Assembly: GCA_022457155.1 (NCBI GenBank)
Contig: JAJGOT010000339.1
Span: 327,501 to 391,500 of the forward strand
From: Cladopsammia gracilis
Lineage: Eukaryota; Cnidaria; Anthozoa; Scleractinia; Dendrophylliidae
Length of the DNA stretch: 64,000 bases
Direction of reading: 5' to 3'
Part shown: piece by piece, positions 1-10,839 of the stretch
How positions within the stretch are numbered: position 1 is the stretch's first letter
How the letters are laid out: every line of letters starts with the position of its first letter
Made by a program: the position numbers and the translations under genes
The notes under the pieces: model-generated
What the model was told of the DNA's origin: nothing
Seen by the model: the letters and a program-made list of their open reading frames with translations, nothing else
The model's database searches: none

Positions 1-555
1 TCACCACGCTAAAGCGATTTTGAGCAGTGTTTGGAGACCACACAAGTGACCTTTAAAAACCGGAAATGACGTCAAATTTTACATTTTGGCGCCGTTTGCC
101 TAAAATAAAATTCTGATCGGACTCAAAGATATAGCGATAGATTCAGTGCCCAAGGACCTTTAATCGTGCCAATTTTGAGGATTTTGAAAAAAAATTATTT
201 TCCATGTGATAGGTGACCCTTAGGGAAAATCCCTCTTAAGTCAAAAAAATGAAAGCAACGGTAACTCAAACTTAACTCAACTCAAACTCAACTCAACTCG
301 TAACTCGGTCATTAGTATCTCTCAAGTTCTATGATTCATTTAAACAAAAGAAAAAAAATGACGAGAAGGCAATCTTTGTAAACGCTTTAAAGTGAGGTGA
401 AATTGATATACAGCAGTTCCACAGGCTCGATAGTCATTTCAATCGATTATTTCCTACTTTCATTAGTTTTGCTCTTCTGTATTTCCCACCGGTAACCTCA
501 TGTCCTCTCAGAGGCCTATTTTTAATTGGTCGAGAGACCAAAATAAGTTGCTTTC
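1..555. other. Unassigned sequence
   Basis: No coding exon or RNA gene is recognisable. A short run near 270-305 repeats the word CTCAA. The rest is AT-rich and unassigned. Confidence 0.4.
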
Positions 556-665
556 CATTTACAGTGAAACTACCTCAACCGGAGCCACCCGAAGACTTTC
601 AGCCAATCAGAGACCGATCCTTAAACAAAGAATTGGGCATGCGGACCTCATGGGAAACTGTACGA
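555..665 (+). repeat. Left arm of a 10-kb-spaced inverted repeat
   Basis: The segment holding CCGAAGACTTTCAGCCAATC and the following AAACAAAGAATTGGGC returns in reverse complement at about 10735-10830. The arms are highly similar over roughly 95 bp. They may be terminal repeats of the element that carries the paired-type HTH frame, now pushed apart by later insertions. Confidence 0.6.
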
Positions 666-1127
666 CCGTTTGTTCAATTTTCACCCGTTAATGTTGACAA
701 TGTTCCCTTCCCGAAAACAGAAGTCAAAATTATGTCTGTTCAGCTCAGAATCAATCAGGCTGGTGGACTTTTCGAAAACGGGAGAAATTTGCCTCACTTT
801 ATTCGCGAAAGGGTCTTGGATCTGCATCACAATGGGGCATCTCAGCGCCAGATTGCTCAAGAACTTGGAACCAGCTGTCATTTTGTTCAAAATGTCTTAC
901 GCGACTACGATTTGACCAACTCGTGTTTTCAAGCTCCAAAAGGTCACAGAGGGCACACCGTTCTCACGCCAAATGCAGTTGCATGCATTGAAATTGAAAA
1001 ACTTTGTAAACCAAAAACAAAAAAAGATCCTTTCGTCGACAACGAAGTGTTTTACGGAAAAATTAGAACCCTCAACATTTGGTTTAGAGAAAGTCATTCG
1101 GGAAATGAAATCGTCACGCAACATTGA
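564..1127 (+). pseudogene. Paired-box-type HTH reading frame, probable transposase N-terminus
   Basis: The 187-codon open frame contains, from about 750 to 960, a segment that reads like the N-terminal half of a paired (PAX/Tc1-type) DNA-binding domain. It has NQAGGLFENGRNLP, then RERVLDLHHNGASQRQIAQELG, a helix-turn-helix, then a basic stretch. In Pax proteins the matching block is NQLGG.FVNGRPLP...RIVELA.G.RPCDISRQL. No homeodomain, DDE catalytic domain or splice-linked remainder is seen, and the frame stops at 1127, just before a repeat insertion at 1170. The methionine near 732 (MSVQLRINQ) is a better start for the domain than the first ATG. It is most likely the DNA-binding exon of a Tc1/mariner-like transposase left in a broken element, since the surroundings are all mobile DNA. 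A Pax-like host gene exon is the less likely alternative. Confidence 0.55.
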
Positions 1128-1763
1128 GCGGCTTTCTAGAGATTGACGCTATTTTTTATCTTCGATTGCTAATATATATAGATAGCCCAAGCCTAACAGC
1201 GTCGCACTTTGAACAAGCTTAACTAAGGTGAAACTTAACTAAGGTGAAAGGTTGGAAGCACAAGAATTAAGATTGACGAAGGGGCTACTTTCAATTTTAG
1301 CAATTCTCAAAAACAGTATTACGCGACCGTCTGCACAGTACATTTTTATAGACCGTACAAAAGTTCACAAAAACAACTTTTCTCTGTCTAGAATAAATAG
1401 TACCACTAGTTTCCGAATAAAATACAGTTTATGTTTGTCAAAAATTGCCCGAGAAACTGATTTGAAAATCAAAAATTGCAAAAATACACAAACATATTTG
1501 CATAAGGCGATGCGAGTGAAGATAGAACTGTACTATAAAATCAAGTCTTGTTTTGTTTACATAAAATCGCTTTTCAATCTATCTAATGAATGAACAAACA
1601 CATAAAAATGGACAACACAATCTTCTTTCGAAAAAATTTATTCAAATCTCCATTAGTTTACGTTTAAAAGCAAAACGCATACCATGTAATTATAGCTCAT
1701 CGAGTTCAAGCTTTCTTCGATGAAATTCAAGAGATAGGCACGTTTTAAAATCAATTCGCCAAA

Positions 1764-1793
1764 CACAGGAAAATATTAGAGATTCCAATGTTG
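1764..1793 (+). repeat. Left terminal inverted repeat of CMC-type element
   Basis: The first 25 bp match the right end perfectly, followed by a mismatch and TTGG. The inner part, CCAATGTTGG, is a palindrome-like word that recurs many times in the adjacent tandem array. Confidence 0.85.
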
Positions 1794-1839
1794 GTAAAAG
1801 AATGGAATTTTATTGGAAGATTGTTGGAGAGTCATTGGT

Positions 1840-2325
1840 ATCCTAACATGGTATACCAATGTTGGTAAAGTGTTATATATACCAATGTTGGGAAACCTAA
1901 AAAGGAAACCAATATTGGAAAACTATAAACCAACATTGGTAACACTATTTTCATATACCAACAATGGAAAACTATAAACCAACATTGGTAACACTATTTT
2001 TGTATACCAACAATGGAAAACTATAAACCAACATTGGTAACACTATTTTTGTATACCGACAATGGAAAACTATAAACCAACATTGGTAACACTATTTTTG
2101 TATACCGACAATGGAAAACTATAAACCAACATTGGTAACACTATTTTTGTATACCGACAATGGAAAGCTATAAACCAACATTGGTAACACTATTTTTGTA
2201 TACCGACAATGGAAAGCTATAAACCAACATTGGTAACACTATTTTTGTATACCGACAACGGAAAACTACAAACCAACATTGGTAATATATTTTTTTGTAT
2301 ACCAACAATGGAAACACTTATTCCG
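1840..2325. repeat. Left subterminal tandem array, 49-bp unit
   Basis: About eight units of 49 bp, each with ACCAACATTGGTAACACTAT and a TATACC.ACAATGG block. The first units are degenerate. Dense CCAAC/ATTGG words, also present in the terminal repeats, fit subterminal transposase-binding repeats of CACTA-type elements. Confidence 0.8.
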
Positions 2326-2394
2326 GATGCCAATAATAAAATGTATGGAGGCCAGTAGTCTTGGTATCACAATGAAACCCTTTGTTTATTTTAC

Positions 2395-2400
2395 AACGTT
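2395..2400 (-). promoter_or_regulatory. Candidate polyadenylation signal of the SAM-domain gene
   Basis: TTTATT on plus is AATAAA on minus, about 350 bp after the stop codon at 2747. Another copy of the hexamer follows within 20 bp. It is the first good signal downstream of the last exon. Confidence 0.4.
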
Positions 2401-2746
2401 TATTTGTACAGTACAACTTAAACTTTAACAGTACTAACTTGAACAACTGAATACATGAGCCTTTGATATGTATATCAGCACCTGATTTCTTATATATAAC
2501 CTGTGAATAAGACGGCTTTCGTAAAAGACCCTATGATAATATTTACAGAGCTATGAGTTCACTGACTGTCCATGAGTTATGAACATAACAACAAATCAAG
2601 GAGATGTGGATTCTGAAGACACAGAATGTGTCTCCTCCTTCATCTCCATCAAAAGCACTTTGTGGAGGTGTAGAGCATCCACCGATTTCAACACTTTTGA
2701 TGACTACTATGTTTTCACGTTTGAGTCTAATAAAGTTAACCTGCCC

Positions 2747-5700
2747 TTAACTTTCTGCAGGTTTCACCTTCACATATCCATTTGTAATCAAAGCTGTTGA
2801 CAGCGGTACACACATCTCATACTTTCCCAGTGATCTGTGTTTTACTTGCAACGTTTTAGCCAGGGGATATAAATGCTTCTTAAGGATGATGCTTTGCATT
2901 GATAAAACATCGAAGTAGCACATTATAATGAGCACTGCGCTTTGTACAGATAGGTCCTTCAGATCTTCACTTCTTTCATATGACTCTTGTTCTTCTACAG
3001 GACCAAGATCAAGTTCTGAAAGAAAGAGAAAATAATTCTAAGTCCAAAACATCCGTAATACAATAAAACATTTCAGTCATTTGAACTGTTGATAATGAAC
3101 ACGAGAAGGAACACCAGTACATACAGTGTAGAAAAATTATGTCATGAGAGAACCAGTGAATGTAATGTCATACATGTAACTACACATACCTTGTTCAGTG
3201 CTTGTACTTTCATCCCCACTAGTACTGTCTATTGGCATCACAACTTTCTTTGCCCTTTTGGCAGGCCTTTTTTCAGCCGGTTGTAAAAAAGAAATATAAA
3301 GTATTAGCAAGATTTAAAGACACAGATTTAGAGACTTTCATTGCAAACTGGGACTAACATAGCAGCAACTGTGTTCTCTGACCACATTACCCTCTTCTCC
3401 CATTTGTTCAGAACTCTTACCCAGTAAAATAATTATTGTGAAAAAAATCTGTTCTCCTAAATCTGAGAACATTTCACGCTCCTGCTAAAACCTTAATAAA
3501 AACCTTGCAAATTAAAAGCAGAAAAAGAATGATTTGTTCATGAAAAGAACAATGTACATGGATGACTGCACAAAATTTCTTGTTCTTTAACCCATTACTA
3601 GTGACTTACCTCATAGTCATAACCATCACTCAACCGACGATTTTTCTCATGTGTCCACTGCAAGATGTGATTTCTTATGCACTCTGTGAGGAAACATGAC
3701 AACAACTTAGCCATGCACGCATATCGTTACGGGGATTCCTATTTATCAATAACAGAACAATTACAAAATAATTGTGTTTTTTCAGTATTAATTACTAATA
3801 TTTTATAACCCATGTAAACATAATCAAAAGTCCTCATCAAGCTTTTAGCTACAGTGTAGAAGGGTGTCCAGGCATCATCTGGACACCCAGTTTTAGAAGA
3901 AATTCAAGGAAAATGCACCTTATGTGAACTTTTAAATGTTATGGTGTTTCCAGGATGCCCACTTTTCAATTTCAGGCTAAAAAGCTCATTCGGTCTTTAC
4001 ATGAGCTGATAAGGAAGGAGTAAAATCCCATGGTAAGCTGAAGAAAGTTGTAAAGAAAGCTGAGAAATGGCAGAATAATAGTAGGCCTTAAGACATAATC
4101 AGCAATCAGTATATATAACAACTCTACAACAAATAAATTGATAACTATACACAGTAAATAACAACTGGTAGGTAATGGCTTTCCCCAGTTCCCCTTGTTT
4201 TATCCACACCCTAAAAACCTGTGATGAACACATACCCCTTCCAAAGCCAATTTTTGGTATTTGGCATGTTTGTTCCAGTCTTGTCTTGACACCAGCTCTT
4301 CCAGTTTTAAAGCTTCTGTCTGGTTGTTTTTAAAGTGTACTTTTTTATTTCCAGGCCATACTTTTGCTGCCTCTCGAACAATGAATGTCCTACAATTAAA
4401 AAAAGTTGTTGGATTTAGAAAACAGAACCATGGTAAAGCTATCATCATGCCAATTTGAATAAAAGTTGAACATTTTTAGGTTCAAAGTTGCAAGCAAAGT
4501 TAATATGAAATTTTACACAAGAATAGACATTATTAGTTTACTTCAAATGAATAGATCACCACTGATCATTGAAATACTTTAAATTATGTTTACTTTTCCA
4601 GGTATGCTGTTTTAGATTTGGCATCCTATAGTTTCTTGTCCTCAGCTGTTACTTTTTTCTTTGGTAGTGTGACACTTTCTGATTTGTGAACCACATCTGA
4701 ATGCTTGTCCTGCTTTGGAGTGTTAAATAATTCATTTATCTTTGCCATGAGTGTGATACGACGCCCCATAGGTTGCACGCCCAACTCTTTTACATCACTT
4801 TTTTCAATTGTAGCTAACGCTTCACCAGTTATCTTCTCATCTGTAAATTAAATTAAAAATGAAAAGAGAAATATTAATATGTATCTGCATGCAAGTAGAT
4901 GACAAGATAATGTCAGGCCAAGGAATTTACTTTCCATATCTGAGGTATGTATAGGTGTGATACAAAGGATAAGGTCCTGTTTGCAATTTACATATACATT
5001 ACATTTGCTTGCAGAAATTTTTAGGGAAAACCTAAAAATGGCACTGTTCAATGCACCTTTCCCAGCAGTCCAGAACCCTCAAATTCAATCAGTTACATCT
5101 TATTGTAATTAAGATATTTTTAAATTGTGAATAAAGTTGTTATTTTTGTTACATCTTGCGTATTACATAAATTTGCAGCTCATAAATTATGAAAATGAAT
5201 TAGTTGACATTGGATTTCCATAATAACAGTACACTTCTGAAGTGTTTAATAGCCTTTACTAGGAGAAAATAAAAATATATAGCTTTACTGTCAAGCTTAT
5301 ACTGGGCAGAACACAAGTGCTCCTTCAGTGCTTTTAAGATGAGACTGTAGCTTATAACCACTATGTTCAACCCCACAAAAGTGAGTTATTAGTTATATAT
5401 TGAGCTTAGGTCTATAAAAAGTTGATTCGAGGTTGCGTTCTAAAAATGAAAGGTTACTTACTTGAGAAAAGGGTAGCCTCTTCCTCAAACCCTATGGAAC
5501 ACAGCTATTTCTCCACCTCCTCGTCTGTCCAGGCTAATAATTTGTCAGATAAATACATTAGAATTTTAAAACAGCAGTCAACTCCCATCATGATGGGCAC
5601 CTTCAGTAGCAGCAGGGAGAGTTATTGACCGTAAATATATCTAGAGAGGGCACTTGTTAAGAAATAATAATTCTACTCGAAAGCCTTGCCGCCGCGTGGG

Positions 5701-6328
5701 AACGGGCTTAAGCTCTGTAACTGTGCTCTGTCATTTCAAGCTTAAACTTAAGCTATAGAAACAGTAAAGCATGCAAAACTTGTGATGTACATGTGAAGCA
5801 GTTTGATTTACTACATACAGAACAGCTGACAGAAGCGATCAAAGTGCCTTTGCACCGTTAGTAAACCAATTATACGCATTGTAACTTCTGTCAAAACTCA
5901 CATTTTACATCTTTCGTCCTCCACACTGATTCAGGATCGGTTTCTTTTAATTCATCGCAAGGAGAAGCGAGTAGAGAAGCGAGTAGAGAAGCACTTTTTG
6001 CTGCCATATCCCTCCGAACTGATGAAAAGGCGCGAAACCACTGCGCATCTTTTCCACGCATCGAGAAGTACTGGAACGAGAAATACTGCTGACAGCTATG
6101 AGCCGGCAATCGAGTCAACATGGCGGTCTGCGGGACGATCTTTTTTTTTGCGTATTTGTACGCGTACGCCGAGGTTTCAGAAAAATATCGATATAAGTAT
6201 GGCAGAAAAGCGCAGTATTTGTAAATGCTCAAGTACCCCAGATGCAAATTATTTTTCGTTGAAAGGTCAAAGCCATGTTCACTGCCCTTGTGAGAAGTGC
6301 GAAGATCGTGTTGTTTAAAATACCCCAT
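2747..6328 (-). pseudogene. SAM-domain gene carried in the CMC-type element, with three lesions
   Basis: Seven exons can be joined in one frame on minus: 5902-about 6121 (start MLTR at 6121 or MRGK at 6061), 5462-5533, 4594-4840, 4236-4389, 3610-3681, 3190-3280 and 2747-3015. All GT-AG junctions fit phase except one. Exons 2-3 encode a sterile alpha motif: WTDEEVEK, LCSIGFEEEATLFSN, EKITGEALATIEKSDVKELG, then a helix ending MAKINEL. SAM domains mediate protein or RNA contacts. Further on are a lysine-rich linker (KRPAKRAKK) and a C-terminal region I do not recognise. Three lesions are seen. TAG at 5505-5507 falls where a SAM helix usually has Trp or Leu. TAG at 4626-4628 is followed by in-frame coding to the next donor. 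The exon-6 acceptor at 3281-3282 reads AA, although the pyrimidine tract and phase fit AG. The gene lies wholly inside the transposon, so it is cargo or an accessory ORF that has decayed. The function is unknown. Confidence 0.7.
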
Positions 6329-6721
6329 GGTTGCATGGCGTCATATGCTGTAGTACTAGTTTAGCTTTTTATGACTCTTGCCAAATAAAGTAATAACAGT
6401 ATAAAGAAACTCCATTCCACTCTTCATAAGGTTCTACAATTTCAATTATTGCCCAGATTGATACAGTGTATGCATGCTTGAATGCTTCCAATACAATTAT
6501 AGCTACATGTAATTCTACCCGTACATGTGTCTATAACATTGAATTCAATAGCGTAGCGCACAATTACTATTTATAGAACTAAAACTCAGACAAACAAACC
6601 AAAAGTGACTCTCGGGGGATTCCTAATAACGAATTTCTTTTGTCAGAAATGCAAGAATAAAAAAGAATAAATTATAAACTCAGACAAACATGAGTACTGA
6701 CGTCATTTGTGCGCTTTGCTA

Positions 6722-7375
6722 TTGGTATACCATTGTTATTTTATTGGTAAATGTGTTCAGGAATTCCAATAATCTTCCATTATTGGTAATGTATCTTAAT
6801 AGACCTCCCAACCATTGTCCAATGAAATACCTATATTGGCAGATCTTAGTGTGTAATGTTGACCGAAGTTGGTGTACCATTGGTATCTTATTGGTAAATG
6901 TTTTCGAGAATTCCAATAATCTTCCATTATTGGTATGTATCTTAATAGACCTCCCAACCATTGTCCAATGAAATACCTATATTGGCAGATCTTAGTGTGT
7001 AATGTTAACCGAAATTGGTATTCCATTGGTATCTTATTGGTAAATGTTTTCGAGAATTCCAATAATCTTCCATTATTGGTATGTATCTTAATAGACCTCC
7101 CAACCATTGTCCAATGAAATACCTATATTGGCAGATCTTAGCGTGTAATGTTGACCGAAATTGGTATACCATTGGTATCTTATTGGTAAATGTTTTCGAG
7201 AATTCCAATAATCTTCCATTATTGGTATGTATCTTAATAGACCTCCCAACCATTGTCCAATGAAATACCTATATTGGCAGATCTTAGTGTGTAATGTCGA
7301 CCGAAATTGGTATACCATTGGTATCTTATTGGTAAATGTTTTCGAGAATTCCAATAATCTTCCATTATTGGTATG
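6722..7375. repeat. Right subterminal tandem array, 146-bp unit
   Basis: About 4.5 copies of a 146-bp unit, nearly identical, each with several ATTGG/CCAAT words (for example TTCCAATAATCTTCCATTAT). The unit differs from the 49-bp left array but uses the same short words. The long frames read through it on both strands are by-products of the 146-bp periodicity. Confidence 0.85.
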
Positions 7376-7540
7376 GGTGTTGTCAGGTTTTCCAATAATT
7401 ATCCAGTAAAGTACCTATGTTGGCATATCTACATTTACATTCTTGGTATTACATTGGTTTATTATTGGTAGCCTTTAAAATAACCAATAATATGCCAACA
7501 TTGGATTACCATTTGACATATTTGCCAATGTTATTCCAAC

Positions 7541-7565
7541 TTGGAATCTCTAATATTTTCCTGTG
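7541..7565 (-). repeat. Right terminal inverted repeat of CMC-type element
   Basis: Ends ATTTTCCTGTG and is the exact reverse complement of the first 25 bp at 1764. It is followed by the AAA duplication. Confidence 0.85.
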
Positions 7566-8189
7566 AAAACTAACAATAACACTAATAACAAGTCACTCAC
7601 AGATTGATATCAACATAAATTCTCATCGAAAACTGTAATCTGTTTTACCTTTAAGTTCCTCGCTTGCTTGGAAATTCAAATCTCCGCTTCTGGTTCTGAA
7701 ATCATCTCCCGCATTGATAAAAATGTAATACATGAAGTTCCTCGAAGCAAGATTTTATCCCTGAAAGCTCGTCTTTTTCCACTAAAGCGGCTTCTGAGTA
7801 TACCTTAATTAGTATCCCTGTCTTGAGTAGCAAACCGCGAAAAAATGCAGGAAAATAACGAGTTTAATTCTCCGCTAGGCACAAGAAAACAACTAAAATG
7901 TTTACCGAGCTCACGGCTGTGTGGCCGCGCGAAAAACAAAGCCTTACTTTCAAGATCCCGGATGTTGTTCCAACACAGCGGACGGCCGGCGGGCGGACGC
8001 GCGCCCGCGAAACATTCCGCTAGCCATGACCATGAAAAATCACGGCGTAGGTTCTATGAGTATGGAGCTGCGCAGCCAGGCCTTCGGCCTGGCAAGTGCT
8101 CCGCTATAAAACTATTTCTACTGAAATGGAAATAAAACGCTTTTTATTTCGTGACGAGAAGTTTACGAATTTCATACAGTAACGACATG

Positions 8190-10110
8190 TAATATATATA
8201 GATAGCCCAAGCCTAACAGCGTCGCACTTTGAACAAGCTTAACTAAGGTGAAACTTAACTAAGGTGAAAGGTTGGAAGCACAAGAATTAAGATTGACGAA
8301 GGGGCTATTTTCAATTTTAGCATATTACGCGACCGTCTGCACAGTACATTTTTATAGACCGTACAAAAGTTCACAAAACAACTTTTCTCTGTCTAGAATA
8401 AATAGTACCACTAGTTTCCGAATAAAATACAGTTTTTGTTTGTCAAAAATTGCCCGAGAAACTGATTTGAATATCAAAAATTGCAAAAATACAAACATAT
8501 TTGCATAAGGTGATGCGAGTGAAGATAGAACTGTACTATAAAATCAAGTCTTGTTTTGTTTACATAAAATCGCTTTTCAATCTATCTAATGAATGAACAA
8601 ACACATAAAAATGGACAACACAATCTTCTTTCGAAAAAATTTATTCAAATCTCCATTAGTTTACGTTTAAAAGCAAAACGCGTACCATGTAATTATAGCT
8701 CATCGAGTTCAAGCTTTCTTCGATGAAATTCAAGAGATAGGCACGTTTTAAAATCAATTCGCCAAAACTAACAATAACACTAATAACAAGTCACTCACAG
8801 ATTGATATCAACATAAATTCTCATCGAAAACTGTAATCTGTTTCACCTTTAAGTTCCTCGCTTGCTTGGAAATTCAAATCTCCGCTTCTGGTTCTGAAAT
8901 CATCTCCCGCATTGATAAAAATGTAATACACGAAGTTCCTCGAAGCAAGATTTTATCCCTGAAAGCTCGTCTTTTTCCACTAAAGCGGCTTCTGAGTATA
9001 CCTTAATTAGGGGCGGACCATTAGAAATCTTGGGAGGGGGGGTGACAATTACCAAAAAAAAAATCCTGCAAAGGAAAATTGTCTCAAAAAAAATTCCTGC
9101 AAGCAGTTGACCATAAAAAAATAAAATCCTGCAAGCTAACTGGCTATATATATTTATTTACTTATTTATTTTAAACTGGAACAGATGAGAGTATGACATG
9201 CTCTCTGGTAGTAAAATTCATCAAAAGCAACTTCAGATTGAGTCAAATGCTGTCAAAAATTACCTGCCTCAAAGGTCTATCTGGTACGTCAAATTCTCAT
9301 AATACTTACTATACAAAAAGACGAAATTGCATATACTTTACTCTGATATCCAGATAAACTAAAAAAACAGCAAGAAATATAAAATGAAATCGAGTACTTG
9401 TATGTGGAGCCACACAAAGAGACCCAAAGCGACGAGAAGCCACATCAATTTGCCAAACATTTTTGACAGTAATTGTTGTCTCAGAACACTAGAAATGGAG
9501 TTTCAGAGCATCCAGATTTCAAAATTTTTTCTGGGGGGGCATGCCCCCAGACCTCCCTAGCGGCTCGACCACTCTATCTGAATTCTTATTTCTCCTCATT
9601 TTTTATGCAAAGGTTCCACAGTCTGACTTAAATCTACTCTCCAGCGTTTAATACCAAAAATGGATTGGGCCACGTATAAAAAAAAATTGGAGCTTGCACG
9701 CATTTATAAAGAAGGTCTCAGGAAAAAAAAAAACCTGCAGGCTTGCACCTTCCCCCAAAAAAAATCCTGCAGGAAAATCAGGTCGAAAAAAAAATTCATA
9801 CACTGAAAAATTTTTGACCCCCCTCCCAGGATTTCTAATGGTCCTTTTAGTATCCCTGTCTTGAGTAGCAAACCGCGAAAAAATGCAGGAAAATAACGAG
9901 TTTAATTCTCCGCTAGGCACAAGAAAACAACTTAAGTGTTTACCGAGCTCACGGCTGTGTGGCCGCGCGAAAAACAAAGCCTTGCTTTCAAGATCCCCGG
10001 ATGTTGTTCCAACACGTCGGGCGGCCGGCGGGCGGACACGCGCCCGCGAAACATTCCGCTAGCCATGACCATGAAAAATCACGGCCTTCGGCCTGGCAAG
10101 TGCTCCGCTA
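8190..10110 (+). mobile_element. Helitron-like hairpin-ended element, copy 2 (interrupted)
   Basis: Nearly identical to copy 1, starting 83 bp after its end. It holds the empty target site of the CMC-type element at 8761-8767. It is itself interrupted at 9011-9846, and it lacks about 35 bp before the terminal hairpin that copy 1 has. Confidence 0.6.
9011..9846. mobile_element. 0.84-kb TIR element inside copy 2
   Basis: The ends share GGACCATTAGAAATC in opposite orientations, followed by G-rich and C-rich runs. The flanks are TTAG at 9007-9010 and 9847-9850, while copy 1 has a single uninterrupted TTAG at the same place. The interior contains several runs of A linked to TCCTGCA words and no transposase. 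The superfamily is not assigned. Confidence 0.7.
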
Positions 10111-10261
10111 ATAACGTTTTTGTCGTAACATACAGTAACGACAGTAACTGAACACTTGTCTTGTTGACATAAAAACATCGCAGCCGCTTACCAAGATGAT
10201 TTTTTCTGATACGCAAGCTAAGCGCTTCCGATAACGGGAATAATTTCTTGTTGTAGAAGTA

Positions 10262-10419
10262 CAGTGGAAACCCGATTTTTCGAATACTCGATTTTTCGAA
10301 ACTCCCGATTATTAAACCAAAACTCGTTTCCCTTGGATTTAATTTCAGTCAATAGCACCTTCGATTTTTTGAACCAATTTCCGTTTCCCTTGGAGGTTTG
10401 AAAAATCGGGATTCCACTA
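10262..10419. mobile_element. Tigger/pogo-like MITE
   Basis: Starts CAGTGGAAACCCGATTTTTC after TA and ends with the matching inverted sequence AAAAATCGGGATTCCACTA before TA. Internal TCGAAAC/GATTTTTCGAA words are typical of pogo-group ends. A truncated relative starts at 42292. Confidence 0.65.
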
Positions 10420-10448
10420 TAAAATATAAAATCAATAGCTTTTGCAAT

Positions 10449-10661
10449 TTAAGCCTGGTTCACACTAGCGACATAACGGCGAGGTCACGCAAATTCAAAA
10501 CACGACGTATATCGATGTTTTATGCCACCAGTGTGAACAACACAACATAACGACATAATAGGAACATAATAACATGGACATAATGACATAAGGAAAAAAC
10601 TGATCTTTTCTTTATGTCCATGTTCTTATGTCGTTATGTCGCTAGTGTGAACCAGGCTTAA
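10449..10661. mobile_element. TTAA-flanked MITE, GGTTCACAC-end family
   Basis: Bounded by TTAA at both ends. The inverted termini read GCCTGGTTCACACTAGCGAC and its reverse complement. The interior repeats the word CGACATAA. TTAA target duplication is the piggyBac signature. Confidence 0.75.
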
Positions 10662-10734
10662 GCCGTAAAGAAAACGCGCAAAGTTTTCGAAGACGGCAAG
10701 AAATTTAGGATCGAAATTAACCAATCAAAAAATG

Positions 10735-10830
10735 ATAGAGTTTCCCGTGGGGTCCGCATGCCCAATTCTTTGTTTAAGGATCGGTCTCTGATTGGCTGAA
10801 AGTCCTCGGGTGGCCCTCACTGTAAGTAGC
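10735..10830 (-). repeat. Right arm of a 10-kb-spaced inverted repeat
   Basis: Reverse complement of the 555-665 arm, with only scattered differences. Everything between the arms is accounted for by nested repeats except the HTH frame and short linkers. Confidence 0.6.
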
Positions 10831-10839
10831 CACATGCAT

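Larger units (their letters stand above)
1764..7565. mobile_element. 5.8-kb CACTA/CMC-type DNA transposon with 3-bp TSD
   Basis: The left end begins CACAGGAAAATATTAGAGAT and continues TCCAA. The right end is its exact reverse complement over 25 bp, and after one mismatch TTGG also matches. The element is flanked by AAA at 1761-1763 and 7566-7568. The homologous repeat copy at 8761-8767 has the unoccupied site with a single AAAA run, so a 3-bp duplication on insertion is directly shown. CAC-starting termini with a 3-bp duplication are known for the CMC group (CACTA/EnSpm, Chapaev3). Inside are subterminal tandem arrays on both sides and a multi-exon SAM-domain gene on minus. No transposase DDE region was recognised, so it is probably non-autonomous. 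Its age must post-date that of the hairpin-ended repeat it sits in. Confidence 0.85.
1170..8106 (+). mobile_element. Helitron-like hairpin-ended element, copy 1 (interrupted)
   Basis: Two other copies (8190-10110 on plus, 27168-28433 on minus) define the element. It begins TAATATATATAG and ends with an 8-bp-stem hairpin (GCCAGGCC/GGCCTGGC at 8075-8093), then 13 nt ending in CCGCTA. The flanks differ among the copies outside these limits, so the limits are real. Without the nested insertion at 1764-7565 the copy is about 1.13 kb. It has no transposase frame. The end hairpin close to a CTA terminus and the lack of inverted termini suggest a non-autonomous Helitron or Helentron, but the 5' end does not start with TC, so the class is uncertain. 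Confidence 0.5.

Noticed and set aside
6690..7409. Overlapping 60-103 codon frames on both strands
   Set aside because: They repeat with the 146-bp tandem unit and lie at the transposon end; they reflect the array, not a protein.
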